A stretch of 64,000 nucleotides of DNA from PMG-095 sp049324695 (GTDB taxonomy: Bacteria; Myxococcota_A; Polyangia; Polyangiales; Polyangiaceae), in contig JBMOMJ010000005.1 in NCBI GenBank assembly GCA_049324695.1, positions 1 to 64,000 of the forward strand, in the 5' to 3' direction. The translations under genes and the position numbers were made by a program. Shown piece after piece: positions 26,258 through 34,409 of this stretch; position 1 is the first letter of the stretch; every line of letters starts with the position of its first letter. The notes beneath the pieces were generated by a model. The model was not told the origin of the DNA and ran no database searches. It was given only the letters and a program-made list of their open reading frames with translations.

Positions 26258-27544
26258 ATGATTCTTCGGGACCCGGTTCACGGCCTCGTGTCGTTCGAGT
26301 CCGCCGAGGAGTCGATTGTTCCCGCGCTCCTCGAGGCGCGCGAGGTACAGCGGCTCCGCCGGGTCCGCCAAATGGGCCTCGCGTCCCTCGCGTACCCGGG
26401 TGCGGATCACACGCGGTTTTCGCACGCGCTCGGAGCAGCGCACGTGATGACACGCCTCGTCAGGCGCCTCCGCGTAATCCACGAAGAGCTCCCTTTTTGG
26501 CAACGCCTCACGACCGAACGCGCGCGCGATGCACTCGCCGCCGCGTTGCTTCATGACCTCGGTCACGGCCCGTTTTCGCACCTTTTCGAGGAGGTCATGC
26601 CGCAGGGACGTCGCCACGAAGAGTGGACCCTGCGCATGGTGCTGAACCCAGAAGGCGACGTGCATCGCATCTTGTCGCGTTACGACTCAGGGCTGCCCAT
26701 GCGTGTCGTCGACTTGGTGCGCGGCAAACACGAGCTCACGTACCTGGCGCGCGCGGTGAGCGGTACCTTCGATGTCGACCGCTGCGATTACCTGCTGCGC
26801 GACGCGCATTTCACCGGCGTTGGTTACGGCGCCTACGATCTCGATTGGTTGCTGCGTAGCCTGCGCTTCGGGATCTCCTCCGATCCCGGCGGCCCGGCGC
26901 TCGCCATCGACGGCGCCAAAGGCATCCCTGCGATCGAATCGTTCTTGCTGGCGCGCCTCTTCATGTTCCAGCAGGTGTACTTTCACAAAACCGAGCGCGC
27001 GAGCGAGTGGATGATCTCGCGCATACTGCGGCGCGTCCTCGAGCTCGTGAGCGACGGAACGCGTGTCCCCGGCACTCCGGCGGCAATCGTATCGATCGCC
27101 GAGACAGGCGACGCCGAGCTTCACGAATACACGCAGCTCGACGACGCCACTCTGTGGGTCGCGCTCACAGGTTACTGTGACGCCAAAGATCCGGTGCTCT
27201 CGGATCTGGCTCGTCGTTTCTCCCGACGGCGGCTGTTCAAGACCATCGAGCTCTTCGGTGAACAAGCCGAGCCCGAAGCTCGCCTGTTCGCGCTGGACCG
27301 CGCTCGCGAGGTGGCCCGAACGCATGGACTCGATCCCGAGGTGTACGTGGGGCTCGACGCGGCCTCGACGGTTGCGTTCGATGAGAGCGATGATCCGCTG
27401 ATGGTGGTGTTCCCGCAGGGCGAATCCAGACCGCTCTCGCAGGTTTCTTTTTTGTTGGGTCGTCTCGCTGGGCAGCGACTCTCGCGCGTCCGTCTGATCT
27501 TTGCGGAAGAGTTGCGCGACGACATTCGACGAGCGCTGGCATGA
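26258..27544 (+). CDS. HD-domain phosphohydrolase (dNTPase-like)
   Basis: 428 aa from the ATG at 26258 (MILRDPVHGLVSFESAEES); the long in-frame extension upstream to 25907 lacks domain-like features. HD motifs: HTRFSHALGAAHVM with the first metal His, then LLHDLGHGPFSHLFE with the HD pair. The following ARAVSGTFDVDRCDYLLRDA and GVGYGAYDLDWLLRSL are characteristic of the YwfO/dGTPase-like subgroup. These enzymes hydrolyse nucleotide phosphates, often dNTPs, in the cytoplasm. The stop overlaps the start of the next gene (ATGA, 27541-27544). Confidence 0.9.
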   Translation: MILRDPVHGLVSFESAEESIVPALLEAREVQRLRRVRQMGLASLAYPGADHTRFSHALGAAHVMTRLVRRLRVIHEELPFWQRLTTERARDALAAALLHDLGHGPFSHLFEEVMPQGRRHEEWTLRMVLNPEGDVHRILSRYDSGLPMRVVDLVRGKHELTYLARAVSGTFDVDRCDYLLRDAHFTGVGYGAYDLDWLLRSLRFGISSDPGGPALAIDGAKGIPAIESFLLARLFMFQQVYFHKTERASEWMISRILRRVLELVSDGTRVPGTPAAIVSIAETGDAELHEYTQLDDATLWVALTGYCDAKDPVLSDLARRFSRRRLFKTIELFGEQAEPEARLFALDRAREVARTHGLDPEVYVGLDAASTVAFDESDDPLMVVFPQGESRPLSQVSFLLGRLAGQRLSRVRLIFAEELRDDIRRALA

Positions 27545-28200
27545 GTGTTCACCTGCGTTTGCGTCGTTCCAGCGCGCTGTGGTTTTTTGCGATTTCAATC
27601 GCGAACTCCGCACACGCCGAGACTGAATCCGAGTCGTGGGAACCCGGTGAGGAGGTTGCGGCAACCGTCAAAGGTGAAGCACGGCCGTCGGATCGCTTGC
27701 GCTCGGGTGACGGCGTCTACGGCCGCTTCGATGGAGATCTGTGGCTTTCGCTCGCTGCTGGCGTCGAGTGGAGCCACGGCGTGCGCCCAGCGCTGACGGG
27801 GCGGGCTCTCTATTATCAAAGCGCCGGCCTGGTGCTCGGCTATGCCGACGCCTTCGACAAGGACGCTTTTGTCCGGCGCGACGGCTTCGTGGGCGTTGAG
27901 CTTCGCCCGCTGTTCTTGCCGCGCTGGGCGCTCGATGCGCAGTTTCAAAACGCTTTCTTGGATTTGACGTTGGATTCGCTGTCGTTCGGCGCTGGCGCCT
28001 ACCTTGCGCAAACGCGCGAACAAAGCAGTAAAGCGGGCGTGGAGCTGTTCCTGGGTTTGGGGCTGCCGCTCTTGGCTCGCGCTGGTGGCCCGTGGCTCGA
28101 CGTGCGCGGCTTTCTGCGGCCAGGTTTGGACGAAGCGACGCGAGGCGTATCCTTCAGCCTGAGCTGGTACGCGCCGGTGCTCACTCCGGTCGTGAAGTAG
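27541..28200 (+). CDS. Predicted envelope protein, possible small beta barrel
   Basis: 219 aa of unknown family. A signal peptide is visible (hydrophobic core ALWFFAISIANSAHA, cleavage near residue 27). The mature part alternates polar and hydrophobic residues with many Gly and aromatic residues, for example GDLWLSLAAGVEWSHG, ALYYQSAGLVLGYADAF, SFGAGAYLAQTREQSS and GVSFSLSWYAP, the pattern of amphipathic beta strands in an outer-membrane barrel. It starts inside the stop of the HD gene and ends 20 bases inside the opposing GNAT gene. Confidence 0.6.
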   Translation: MSVHLRLRRSSALWFFAISIANSAHAETESESWEPGEEVAATVKGEARPSDRLRSGDGVYGRFDGDLWLSLAAGVEWSHGVRPALTGRALYYQSAGLVLGYADAFDKDAFVRRDGFVGVELRPLFLPRWALDAQFQNAFLDLTLDSLSFGAGAYLAQTREQSSKAGVELFLGLGLPLLARAGGPWLDVRGFLRPGLDEATRGVSFSLSWYAPVLTPVVK

Positions 28201-29380
28201 GTTCCAACGCGCTCAGCGCCTTGAGCCCTGTTTCGTCTTTGGCGCTCTGGATTTGTTCGCGCAACGCGCTGCTCTCACGCGCCAAGAAATCACGCACGGC
28301 ACGCTCGAAGCGAGCGTCGGCCAAGTGGTGCACGCTCGAGGTTTCAGTCGGTTCGAAGCCGCGCGTGAGTTTGTGTTCACCCCCAGCTCCGGGCTCGAAG
28401 CGCACCAACCTGCGACGAATCGCCTCATCGATGCCGCTGTAGAAACATACCTCGAAGTGCAGGAACTTGCGCTCTTCCAGGGCACCCCAGTAGCGGCCAT
28501 ACAGCGTATCTGCGCCGAGCAGGTTGAACGCGCCGGCAATACGGCGACCGCTGTGTCGATCGCGTGCAGCAACCAAGTGCACGCGGTCTCGCATGCGGCT
28601 CAACACTTCTTCGAAGAAGTTTCGATTCAAGTAACGCCGGCCCCAGTAGAACTTATCTACCGTGCTGCGATAGAAGTCGTAGACGAAGTCGGCGAGCGCC
28701 GGCGACAGATCACTTCCTGTCAGCACTTCGATGTCCACGCCCTGCGCGTTCACTTCGCGCCGTTCACGACGAACCTGGTGCCGTCGCTTGGCGCTGAAGC
28801 GCGCCAGGAAGTCGTCGAAGCTCGCGTAACCGGCGTTGTGCCACTGGAATTGAACTCCAACCCGTTGGGCTAACCCGTGCTGCGTGAGAATTTCCGTTTC
28901 GTCCGCCAGCGGGAACAACACGTGTGCGCTCGACAAACCGAGCTCGCGGCACACCTTTCGCAGGCCGCCAGCGAACGCGCCGAGCGTCACTTCACGCGAC
29001 TCACCCGCACGCACGAGCACACGCGTCCCCGTTGCCGGCGTGAACGGCACCGCCACGATGAGCTTGGGATAATATGCAATCCCCAACGAACCTTCGGCGA
29101 AGCGCGCGAACGCGTGATCGAATACGAATTCGCCTTCACTGTTGCTCTTCAGGTAAGCCGGCGCAAACGCCACCAGCTCGCCGTTGCGATGCAAGGTCAG
29201 GTGCAGCGGCGACCAGCCCCGGCTCTCTGCCACACAGCCAGTCTGTTCGAGAGCATCGAGCCAGGCGAAGCTCAGGAACGGCGACGTGGTTGGCGACGAA
29301 AGCTCGGCCAGGCGCGCTTCACCGAGAGCACGCAGCGAACTCCAAGTGCGTAGTTCGTACTCGAAACCGCGCTCGCTCAA
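28181..29380 (-). CDS. COG3146 (DUF482) GNAT protein, FemAB-like
   Basis: 399 aa from the TTG at 29378-29380, which has GGAGGAG six bases upstream and overlaps the stop of the upstream gene (TTGA). The open frame continues to 29641 but only as an antisense shadow. Family signatures: PFLSFAWLDALEQTGC near the start, a sugar-N-acyltransferase-like core, ARFSAKRRHQVRRERREV, VDKFYWGRRYLNRNFFEEV, HLVAARDRHSGRRIAGAFNLLG and LYGRYWGALEERKFLHFEVCFY. COG3146 members resemble peptidoglycan-bridge FemAB acyltransferases, but the true substrate is unknown. The 3' end overlaps the plus-strand barrel gene by 20 bases. Confidence 0.85.
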   Translation of the reverse strand: MSERGFEYELRTWSSLRALGEARLAELSSPTTSPFLSFAWLDALEQTGCVAESRGWSPLHLTLHRNGELVAFAPAYLKSNSEGEFVFDHAFARFAEGSLGIAYYPKLIVAVPFTPATGTRVLVRAGESREVTLGAFAGGLRKVCRELGLSSAHVLFPLADETEILTQHGLAQRVGVQFQWHNAGYASFDDFLARFSAKRRHQVRRERREVNAQGVDIEVLTGSDLSPALADFVYDFYRSTVDKFYWGRRYLNRNFFEEVLSRMRDRVHLVAARDRHSGRRIAGAFNLLGADTLYGRYWGALEERKFLHFEVCFYSGIDEAIRRRLVRFEPGAGGEHKLTRGFEPTETSSVHHLADARFERAVRDFLARESSALREQIQSAKDETGLKALSALEPTSRPE

Positions 29381-29871
29381 GGGCGCTCCTCCGCACGAAA
29401 CAGGCGCCCCTCGATCTCGGTTGCAGAGCGCTCGAAGCGCGCAGCGAGGCGGGCGAAGACCAGCGCGTTCAAGCGACCGCCAGGTGGATCCGCCACGGCG
29501 CGCACGAACGCCGCGTCGCAGCTCACACCGTGCGCGCGTGCGACGTGATCGCTGAGCTCCGGCGATGGGCGACGTACCCCCGCAAGCGAGCGTCGTACGG
29601 CGAGCGCAAGTCGCATCTCGCGGTGGTACCCCAGCATCCATTCGATCCAGAATGGCAGCTCAGTCTCGTTCTCGCGCACTGCCGCAAGACGCTGCTGAAG
29701 CTCCGGCAGAGGCAAGGCGTCGAGCTCCCGCAAGGCTCCCGGAAACTCCTCGGCGAGCTTCCGCAACAACTGGCGGTCGAACGCTTGCTCACCACTTCGC
29801 AACGCGAGCAGCGCGCGATACTTGCGAGCGAGGCCAGCGAGTGAGCACCCGAGGTCGACGACTTCGCCCAT
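29377..29871 (-). CDS. Hypothetical helical protein
   Basis: 164 aa, no family recognised. It is entirely helical by appearance (LAGLARKYRALLALRSGEQ, RQLLRKLAEEFPGALRELDALPLPELQQRL, HREMRLALAVRRSLAG), with no signal peptide, membrane segment or Cys/His cluster. The ATG product is followed directly by the COG3146 GNAT gene through a TTGA overlap, so both are probably made from one transcript. It begins 64 bases downstream of the phospholipase D-type gene on the same strand. Confidence 0.6.
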   Translation of the reverse strand: MGEVVDLGCSLAGLARKYRALLALRSGEQAFDRQLLRKLAEEFPGALRELDALPLPELQQRLAAVRENETELPFWIEWMLGYHREMRLALAVRRSLAGVRRPSPELSDHVARAHGVSCDAAFVRAVADPPGGRLNALVFARLAARFERSATEIEGRLFRAEERP

Positions 29872-29935
29872 TCGCCCCTACCGTAGCGCAATTTTTCTCC
29901 GTGTGAGATGCGGGCGGGGGCGGAAACGCCACACT

Positions 29936-31120
29936 TTAGAGGATTTTGCGGATGCGGTAGGCGATGATCTCCAGCAAACGCGCACCCAGGGAGCGGAACC
30001 GAAACGTGTTTGCGTCGACCTCGTTCGCGCGCGCGAAGTCGAGCTCGAAGGCGGCTTCCATTGTCTGCCCGAAGCTGTCATCGAGCACGTTCAGGGTCAC
30101 CTCCAGGTTCGTGCGCAACGACAGGTAATCGAGGTTATAGCTTCCGATGGTGCTCCAGCGCCCGTCGATGACTGCTGTCTTCGAATGCAAAATGCTGTCG
30201 GTCCACTCGAAGATGCGCACTCCGCTTCGCATCAGGCGAGGCCACACCGCGCGGCTCGCCCAATCGGTCAGCACCACGTCGCTCTCACGCGGTACCAAGA
30301 TGCGTACATCCACGCCGCGGCGCGCCGCTCGCGTGAGCGCTCGAATCACGTTCCCGTCGGGGATGAAGTAAGAATTTGCGATCCAAATGCGCCGCTGGGC
30401 TCGATAGATGTGACTCAGGTAAGCGCGCGCGATCGAGTGGCGCTTGCGATAGTAGCCCTCCCCACCCATCACTTGCGCGAGCTGTCCTCCCTGTGGCCGC
30501 TGCACGCCCGCGAGCAGCGAAGAGCTCGGTATCAACGGGGCACCACCAAGCCTGCGCCAGGTGCGTTGAAAACACGATACGAAGCCACGCGCCGCGGGCC
30601 CTTCGACCACTGCCGCGTCATCGCGAAATCCCCCACCCTCTTCTTCCTCGGGTAGCCAGAGATCACCGATGTTCACGCCACCGGTGAAACCAAGCTTTGC
30701 ATCGACCACCAATATTTTTCGGTGATCGCGACGAGTGAGGCGCGCCAAGCGAAAGCGCCGCTTCCAGGGAGCTACGGGGTTGTACTCCAACACGTGCGCG
30801 CCAGCCCGCTGCAAGTCGTCGAACATCGCGGGGTCGGCTGCGATGGAGCCAACCGCATCGTAGATCACCGCGACCTCTACGCCGCGGCGAGCAGCCGCCT
30901 TGAGTGCCTCAGCAAAACGCCGGCCGATGCGACCGGAGTCGAACCAGTACATTTCGAGCAAGACCTGCGCGCGCGCTTCCTCGATGGCCGCCAGCATCGC
31001 CGGGAAGACTTGCCGCCCGTCGTGCAAGAGCCGAACACTGTTGCCTTCGCTGAAGTGCTCGACGACTCTGCGCAACCGCCAGGGCACACGACGCGACTGG
31101 CTCGAGGGGGCGCGGACCAT
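29936..31120 (-). CDS. Phospholipase D-type enzyme (cardiolipin synthase family)
   Basis: About 394 aa from the ATG at 31118-31120; the frame also allows a start at 31264, but that would overlap the divergent M48 gene by 75 bases. Two HKD motifs are present: RRDHRKILVVDAKLGFTGG in the first half and ILHSKTAVIDGRWSTIGSYN in the second, each preceded by a domain opening (LEMYWFDSGRIGRRFAEALK and IWIANSYFIPDG). That is the layout of bacterial cardiolipin synthases. The usual N-terminal membrane helices are absent in the shorter version, so it may be a soluble ClsB-like synthase or a general PLD. Start choice is uncertain. Confidence 0.85.
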   Translation of the reverse strand: MVRAPSSQSRRVPWRLRRVVEHFSEGNSVRLLHDGRQVFPAMLAAIEEARAQVLLEMYWFDSGRIGRRFAEALKAAARRGVEVAVIYDAVGSIAADPAMFDDLQRAGAHVLEYNPVAPWKRRFRLARLTRRDHRKILVVDAKLGFTGGVNIGDLWLPEEEEGGGFRDDAAVVEGPAARGFVSCFQRTWRRLGGAPLIPSSSLLAGVQRPQGGQLAQVMGGEGYYRKRHSIARAYLSHIYRAQRRIWIANSYFIPDGNVIRALTRAARRGVDVRILVPRESDVVLTDWASRAVWPRLMRSGVRIFEWTDSILHSKTAVIDGRWSTIGSYNLDYLSLRTNLEVTLNVLDDSFGQTMEAAFELDFARANEVDANTFRFRSLGARLLEIIAYRIRKIL

Positions 31121-31189
31121 CTGGCTTGCGCAGCGTAGCCCGAGTCGCCCCCCCAGGAGCAGCAGGTTCCGCGCTATGCTGCCCGAACG

Positions 31190-32254
31190 ATGCCTCGCCC
31201 GTCGCACTCCCTTGCGCGAAAGGTCGCGCTCTTCAGCTGTACTCTGCTGGCTCTCGCGTGCCAAAAAGAGCGCCGGCCGGTCTATTATCCGACTCCAGTA
31301 GCGACCACGACAGCTCCCGGCGCGGTGCCCGCACCTGGACCACCAGCGGCGGCGGCTCCGACTGCGGCACCGGCCCCGGCACCGGCCGCTACCGCGGCGC
31401 CCACGACGCCGAGCGTGCAGCTCCCCAGCGTTCCGTCGCTACCCGTCGCATTCGACCCGATCAACAGCGTCGACATCAATTTTCTGCGCGGTCGAGCGGT
31501 CGCGGTACTGGGCGAACTCGTGGCAAACCTGCCGGCGCCGCAGCGAACGCGGGTGCAAAACATCCCACTCATTACCGACAGCACGGTGGGCGAAGTGAAC
31601 GCCTTCGCGGCGTGTACACGCGACGGCAAAACAGCGATGGCGATCACCGATGGGCTGCTCGACATCCAAGCCCATCTCGCGCAAGCGCGAGCCATCGACG
31701 AGGTCTTCGGGCTGCGCAAGGTCGATGAGTACATCCGCTTCATCGCGCAAAATCAGCGCCCCAAGGCGCCAATCGCACAGCCGCCAGCGGGTATGTTCGA
31801 CCCCGCTCAAACGGCAGACAGCCGCAAAGTGACTCGCCAGCATCAAGTGCTCGACGAGCAGATCGCGTTCGTGCTTGGCCATGAGCTCGCTCACCATTAC
31901 TTGGGGCACCTACCGTGCACCGCAGGTGGCGGACTGAGCGGCGCAGAAGTGGCGCGTGTGCTGTCGGATGTCGTTCCCATCTTCAATCAGGGCAACGAGG
32001 TGAGCGCCGATACGGCCGGGATCAACAATACGCTCACCACGGGCGCGCGTCGTCAGGGTTATCACTTCACCGAAGGCGGCGCGCTCCTCACCATGCAGTT
32101 CTTCGCCGGGCTGGATCAACTGAGCCCGATCGACATCCTGTTCGGCTTCGAACGTAGCCACCCACCACCCGCATTCCGCACGCCCTGGATTCAACAAGCC
32201 GCAAATGTGTGGCGATCTACCGGTGGCCAAGGCTTGCCCGTGATCGGCTTCTGA
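31190..32254 (+). CDS. M48-type metallopeptidase lipoprotein
   Basis: 354 aa. A lipoprotein signal is clear: hydrophobic core from about residue 12 with lipobox LLALAC (Cys about 24), followed by a Pro/Ala-rich linker to about residue 75. The zinc motif is H231-E232-L-A-H235 in FVLGHELAHHYLGH, and the third ligand is the Glu of GNEVSADTAG, about 35 residues on, as in M48 (Oma1/BepA/LoiP-like) peptidases. It probably sits on the periplasmic face and degrades or remodels envelope proteins. It is divergent from the phospholipase D-type gene and 54 bases upstream of the SctU-like gene on the same strand. Confidence 0.85.
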   Translation: MPRPSHSLARKVALFSCTLLALACQKERRPVYYPTPVATTTAPGAVPAPGPPAAAAPTAAPAPAPAATAAPTTPSVQLPSVPSLPVAFDPINSVDINFLRGRAVAVLGELVANLPAPQRTRVQNIPLITDSTVGEVNAFAACTRDGKTAMAITDGLLDIQAHLAQARAIDEVFGLRKVDEYIRFIAQNQRPKAPIAQPPAGMFDPAQTADSRKVTRQHQVLDEQIAFVLGHELAHHYLGHLPCTAGGGLSGAEVARVLSDVVPIFNQGNEVSADTAGINNTLTTGARRQGYHFTEGGALLTMQFFAGLDQLSPIDILFGFERSHPPPAFRTPWIQQAANVWRSTGGQGLPVIGF

Positions 32255-32308
32255 CGTCTTTCTTCGATTTTTCGAGCAACTCGACAGCTCCGAGGCCGAT
32301 CGACGCTC

Positions 32309-33337
32309 ATGGCTGAGAAAACCGAGCAACCAACGCCGAGACGCCTACGCCAACTGCGCGAGCGCGGCGAAGTGCCAGTCTCCGGCGCGTTATCGCAAGC
32401 GGCTGGCTTTGCTGTGGGCGTCGCTCTCTTGCCGAGCGCTGCTTCCGCCGCCTTCACGACGCTATCCGAACTGCTGCGCGTAGCAGCCGAGGGGCGTGCA
32501 CTCGACGCGCGCTCAGTCGGTCCGGCCGTGTTGAGTCTGTCGTTGCCGCTGCTCGCCGGGGTTGCTTTTGCTTCAGCCGCTGCCACCTTCGTTCAAAGCG
32601 GCGGGTCGCTTGCGCCACAAAACTTGCGCCCATCGTTCGAGCGCTTGAACCTCCTCAAAGGCTTCGCCGCGCTGATGAGCGGGCCTCGCCTGTTTGCGTT
32701 GCTGCGCGCGCTGATCGCGAGCGCCGTGCTCAGCCTGCTCGCGTGGAGCGTGCTGCGTTCGGCGCTGCCTCGCCTGTTCGCCGCCAGCGGGGAGCTCGGC
32801 CGCAGCAGTGCTTTCTCCGCTGCGAGCTCACTCGCGCTGACGCGCGAAATGGCAGCGGTTGCGCTCGCGTTGGGAGCGCTCGATTGGCTCTTCACTCGGC
32901 GCCACTTCCTGCAGCGCCATCGCATGAGCCGAGACGAGGTTCGCCGCGAACACAAGGAAAGCGAGGGGGATCCCGAACTCAAAGCGGCGCGACGGCGAGC
33001 GCACCAAGAAGTGTTGATGAGCGCCACGGTGCACGCTGTGCGCAACGCCTCGGTGCTAATCGTCAATCCAACTCACCTGGCGACCGCCTTGCGTTACGAC
33101 GAGGAGCAAGACGAAGCGCCGCGCATTCTGGCGCAGGGTGACGGTGACCTGGCGCGGCGTATGATCGAGGCCGCGCACGCTTACGGAGTGCCCGTGGTGC
33201 AAGACATTCCGCTGGCGCGCGCGTTGGCAGAGCTCGAGGCCGGCGAAGAGATCCCCGAAGTGTTGTACGAGGCCGTGGCTGAAGTGCTGCGAACGCTGTG
33301 GGAAGCCGAGCAAGCGCGCCGCTCAAGCACGCCGTAG
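32309..33337 (+). CDS. FlhB/SctU-type export apparatus switch protein
   Basis: 342 aa. The FlhB/YscU architecture is complete: N-terminal EKTEQPTPRRLRQLRERGEVPVS, four hydrophobic segments (about 30-50, 70-95, 130-155 and 180-200), the cytoplasmic linker with SRDEVRREHKESEGDPELKAARRRAHQE in pieces, and the autocleavage loop N253-P254-T255-H256 (VNPTHLATALRY). The C-terminal domain follows (PVVQDIPLARALAELEAGEEIPEVLYEAVAEVL). These proteins switch substrate specificity in flagellar or type III secretion. No other secretion component occurs in the window, so the partner apparatus is elsewhere or absent. The stop is three bases from the stop of pspA (convergent). Confidence 0.92.
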   Translation: MAEKTEQPTPRRLRQLRERGEVPVSGALSQAAGFAVGVALLPSAASAAFTTLSELLRVAAEGRALDARSVGPAVLSLSLPLLAGVAFASAAATFVQSGGSLAPQNLRPSFERLNLLKGFAALMSGPRLFALLRALIASAVLSLLAWSVLRSALPRLFAASGELGRSSAFSAASSLALTREMAAVALALGALDWLFTRRHFLQRHRMSRDEVRREHKESEGDPELKAARRRAHQEVLMSATVHAVRNASVLIVNPTHLATALRYDEEQDEAPRILAQGDGDLARRMIEAAHAYGVPVVQDIPLARALAELEAGEEIPEVLYEAVAEVLRTLWEAEQARRSSTP

Positions 33338-33340
33338 CGC

Positions 33341-34060
33341 TCAACCGATGCGAATCTTCTGCTTCAAACTGCGAAGCTCCGCCTCGACGTCAGCGGAGGC
33401 TTCGGGCGCCGACTCACCGGTTTCGAGAGCGCGAAACTTGGCCTCGAGCTCCGCAGGTCCGAGCCCTGAAGGTCCGCGATCGGAGAGCGCGGTCTCGAGC
33501 TCACGTTGGGCCTGCACAGAAGCTTCGATGCCCTCGATTTGATCCTCCATGCGGCGCAGCTCGTCGAAGGGGCGCGGCCCCGTCCCGGTGACTCCAAGCG
33601 CCTCCGCACCGGAGCCCGCGCGCGCGATCTGAGCTTTGGCGGCGATGGTCGATTTGCGCAGGGAGAGCTCCTTGGTCTTGGCTTCCATGCGCGACAGCTC
33701 GTCTCGCATGCGCAGGGCTTCCGCCCGTTGCTCTGCGCGCAAGGCCTCGGCCCGGTCCCGTTCCGCGACCAGGCGCAGTTTCTGAGCCAACGCCTCACGC
33801 GCCAGAGCTTCGTCGTTGCGCTTGAGCGCCAACTCGGCGCGCCCCTCCCACTTTTGCACCTCTACGTCGAGCGCTGCCACCTTTTCCTTCAGCTGTTTCT
33901 CCGACGCGACTGCGGCGACGATCTCGCGACGTGCCGCGATCAGCTGCTCGTTCATACCCTGGAGCAGCGAGTCCACCGATTTTCGCGGATCGTCCAGCCC
34001 GTCTAGCAGGGCGTTGAAGTTGCTCGAAATGACACGTCCCATGCGGTCGAAGATGCCCAT
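33341..34060 (-). CDS. pspA: PspA/IM30 (Vipp1) family protein
   Basis: 239 aa from the ATG at 34058-34060 (MGIFDRMGRVISSNFNALLDGLDDP); the frame to 34093 is unnecessary. PspA proteins are long coiled coils that form ESCRT-III-like rings on the inner membrane. Here the amphipathic membrane-binding helix is MGIFDRMGRVISSNFNALL, and the coil is continuous from about residue 25 to 190 (AVASEKQLKEKVAALDVEVQKWE, LVAERDRAEALRAEQRAEALRM). A short C-terminal helix ends in LRSLKQKIRIG. No PspF or sigma-54 operator of good spacing was found upstream. Confidence 0.92.
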   Translation of the reverse strand: MGIFDRMGRVISSNFNALLDGLDDPRKSVDSLLQGMNEQLIAARREIVAAVASEKQLKEKVAALDVEVQKWEGRAELALKRNDEALAREALAQKLRLVAERDRAEALRAEQRAEALRMRDELSRMEAKTKELSLRKSTIAAKAQIARAGSGAEALGVTGTGPRPFDELRRMEDQIEGIEASVQAQRELETALSDRGPSGLGPAELEAKFRALETGESAPEASADVEAELRSLKQKIRIG

Positions 34061-34409
34061 GAGGCGAGCTTTACTCGGAGCCCGAGACTCCACCAGCGCC
34101 CTGGCTCACACCCGTGGATTTCTCGTATTTTATTCGCGAGTGCCGGAGCTACGTGTGGTCCCATCACCGACGTCGGCACGCAAACGCGCCGTGCCATTTC
34201 GCCCCGCACGGGGTGTGCCGGCCAGGTTTCCACGTTGAACGTCTCCGCGTGGATGTGCGCGTCGATACTTGGCTTTCTGCGGCGGTGCTTAAACCCGTGA
34301 CGGTTGCAGCCGTCCATCGTCTTGAAATGGGCCTCTCCAACCGATCGTGCTCTCGGGCGCAGCCGCATCTCGTTGCTGGGCCGCCCAGCGCGAGGCTGCG
34401 AGGCCAGGC
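34061..34409. other. Divergent intergenic region between pspA and the REC-HDOD operon
   Basis: About 350 bases; a 99-codon plus-strand frame (34114-34413) overlaps the next gene start and has no domain-like sequence. An inverted repeat GGCACG/CGTGCC (34175-34180 and 34190-34195) lies within it. It should hold promoters for pspA and the signalling operon. Confidence 0.45.

Noticed and set aside
34175..34196. Sigma-54-like -24/-12 sequence (TGGCACG...TTTGC on the minus strand) upstream of pspA
   Set aside because: The spacing between GG and GC is 12 bases rather than the required 10, and the sequence is better explained as a short inverted repeat. No PspF-type activator is nearby.
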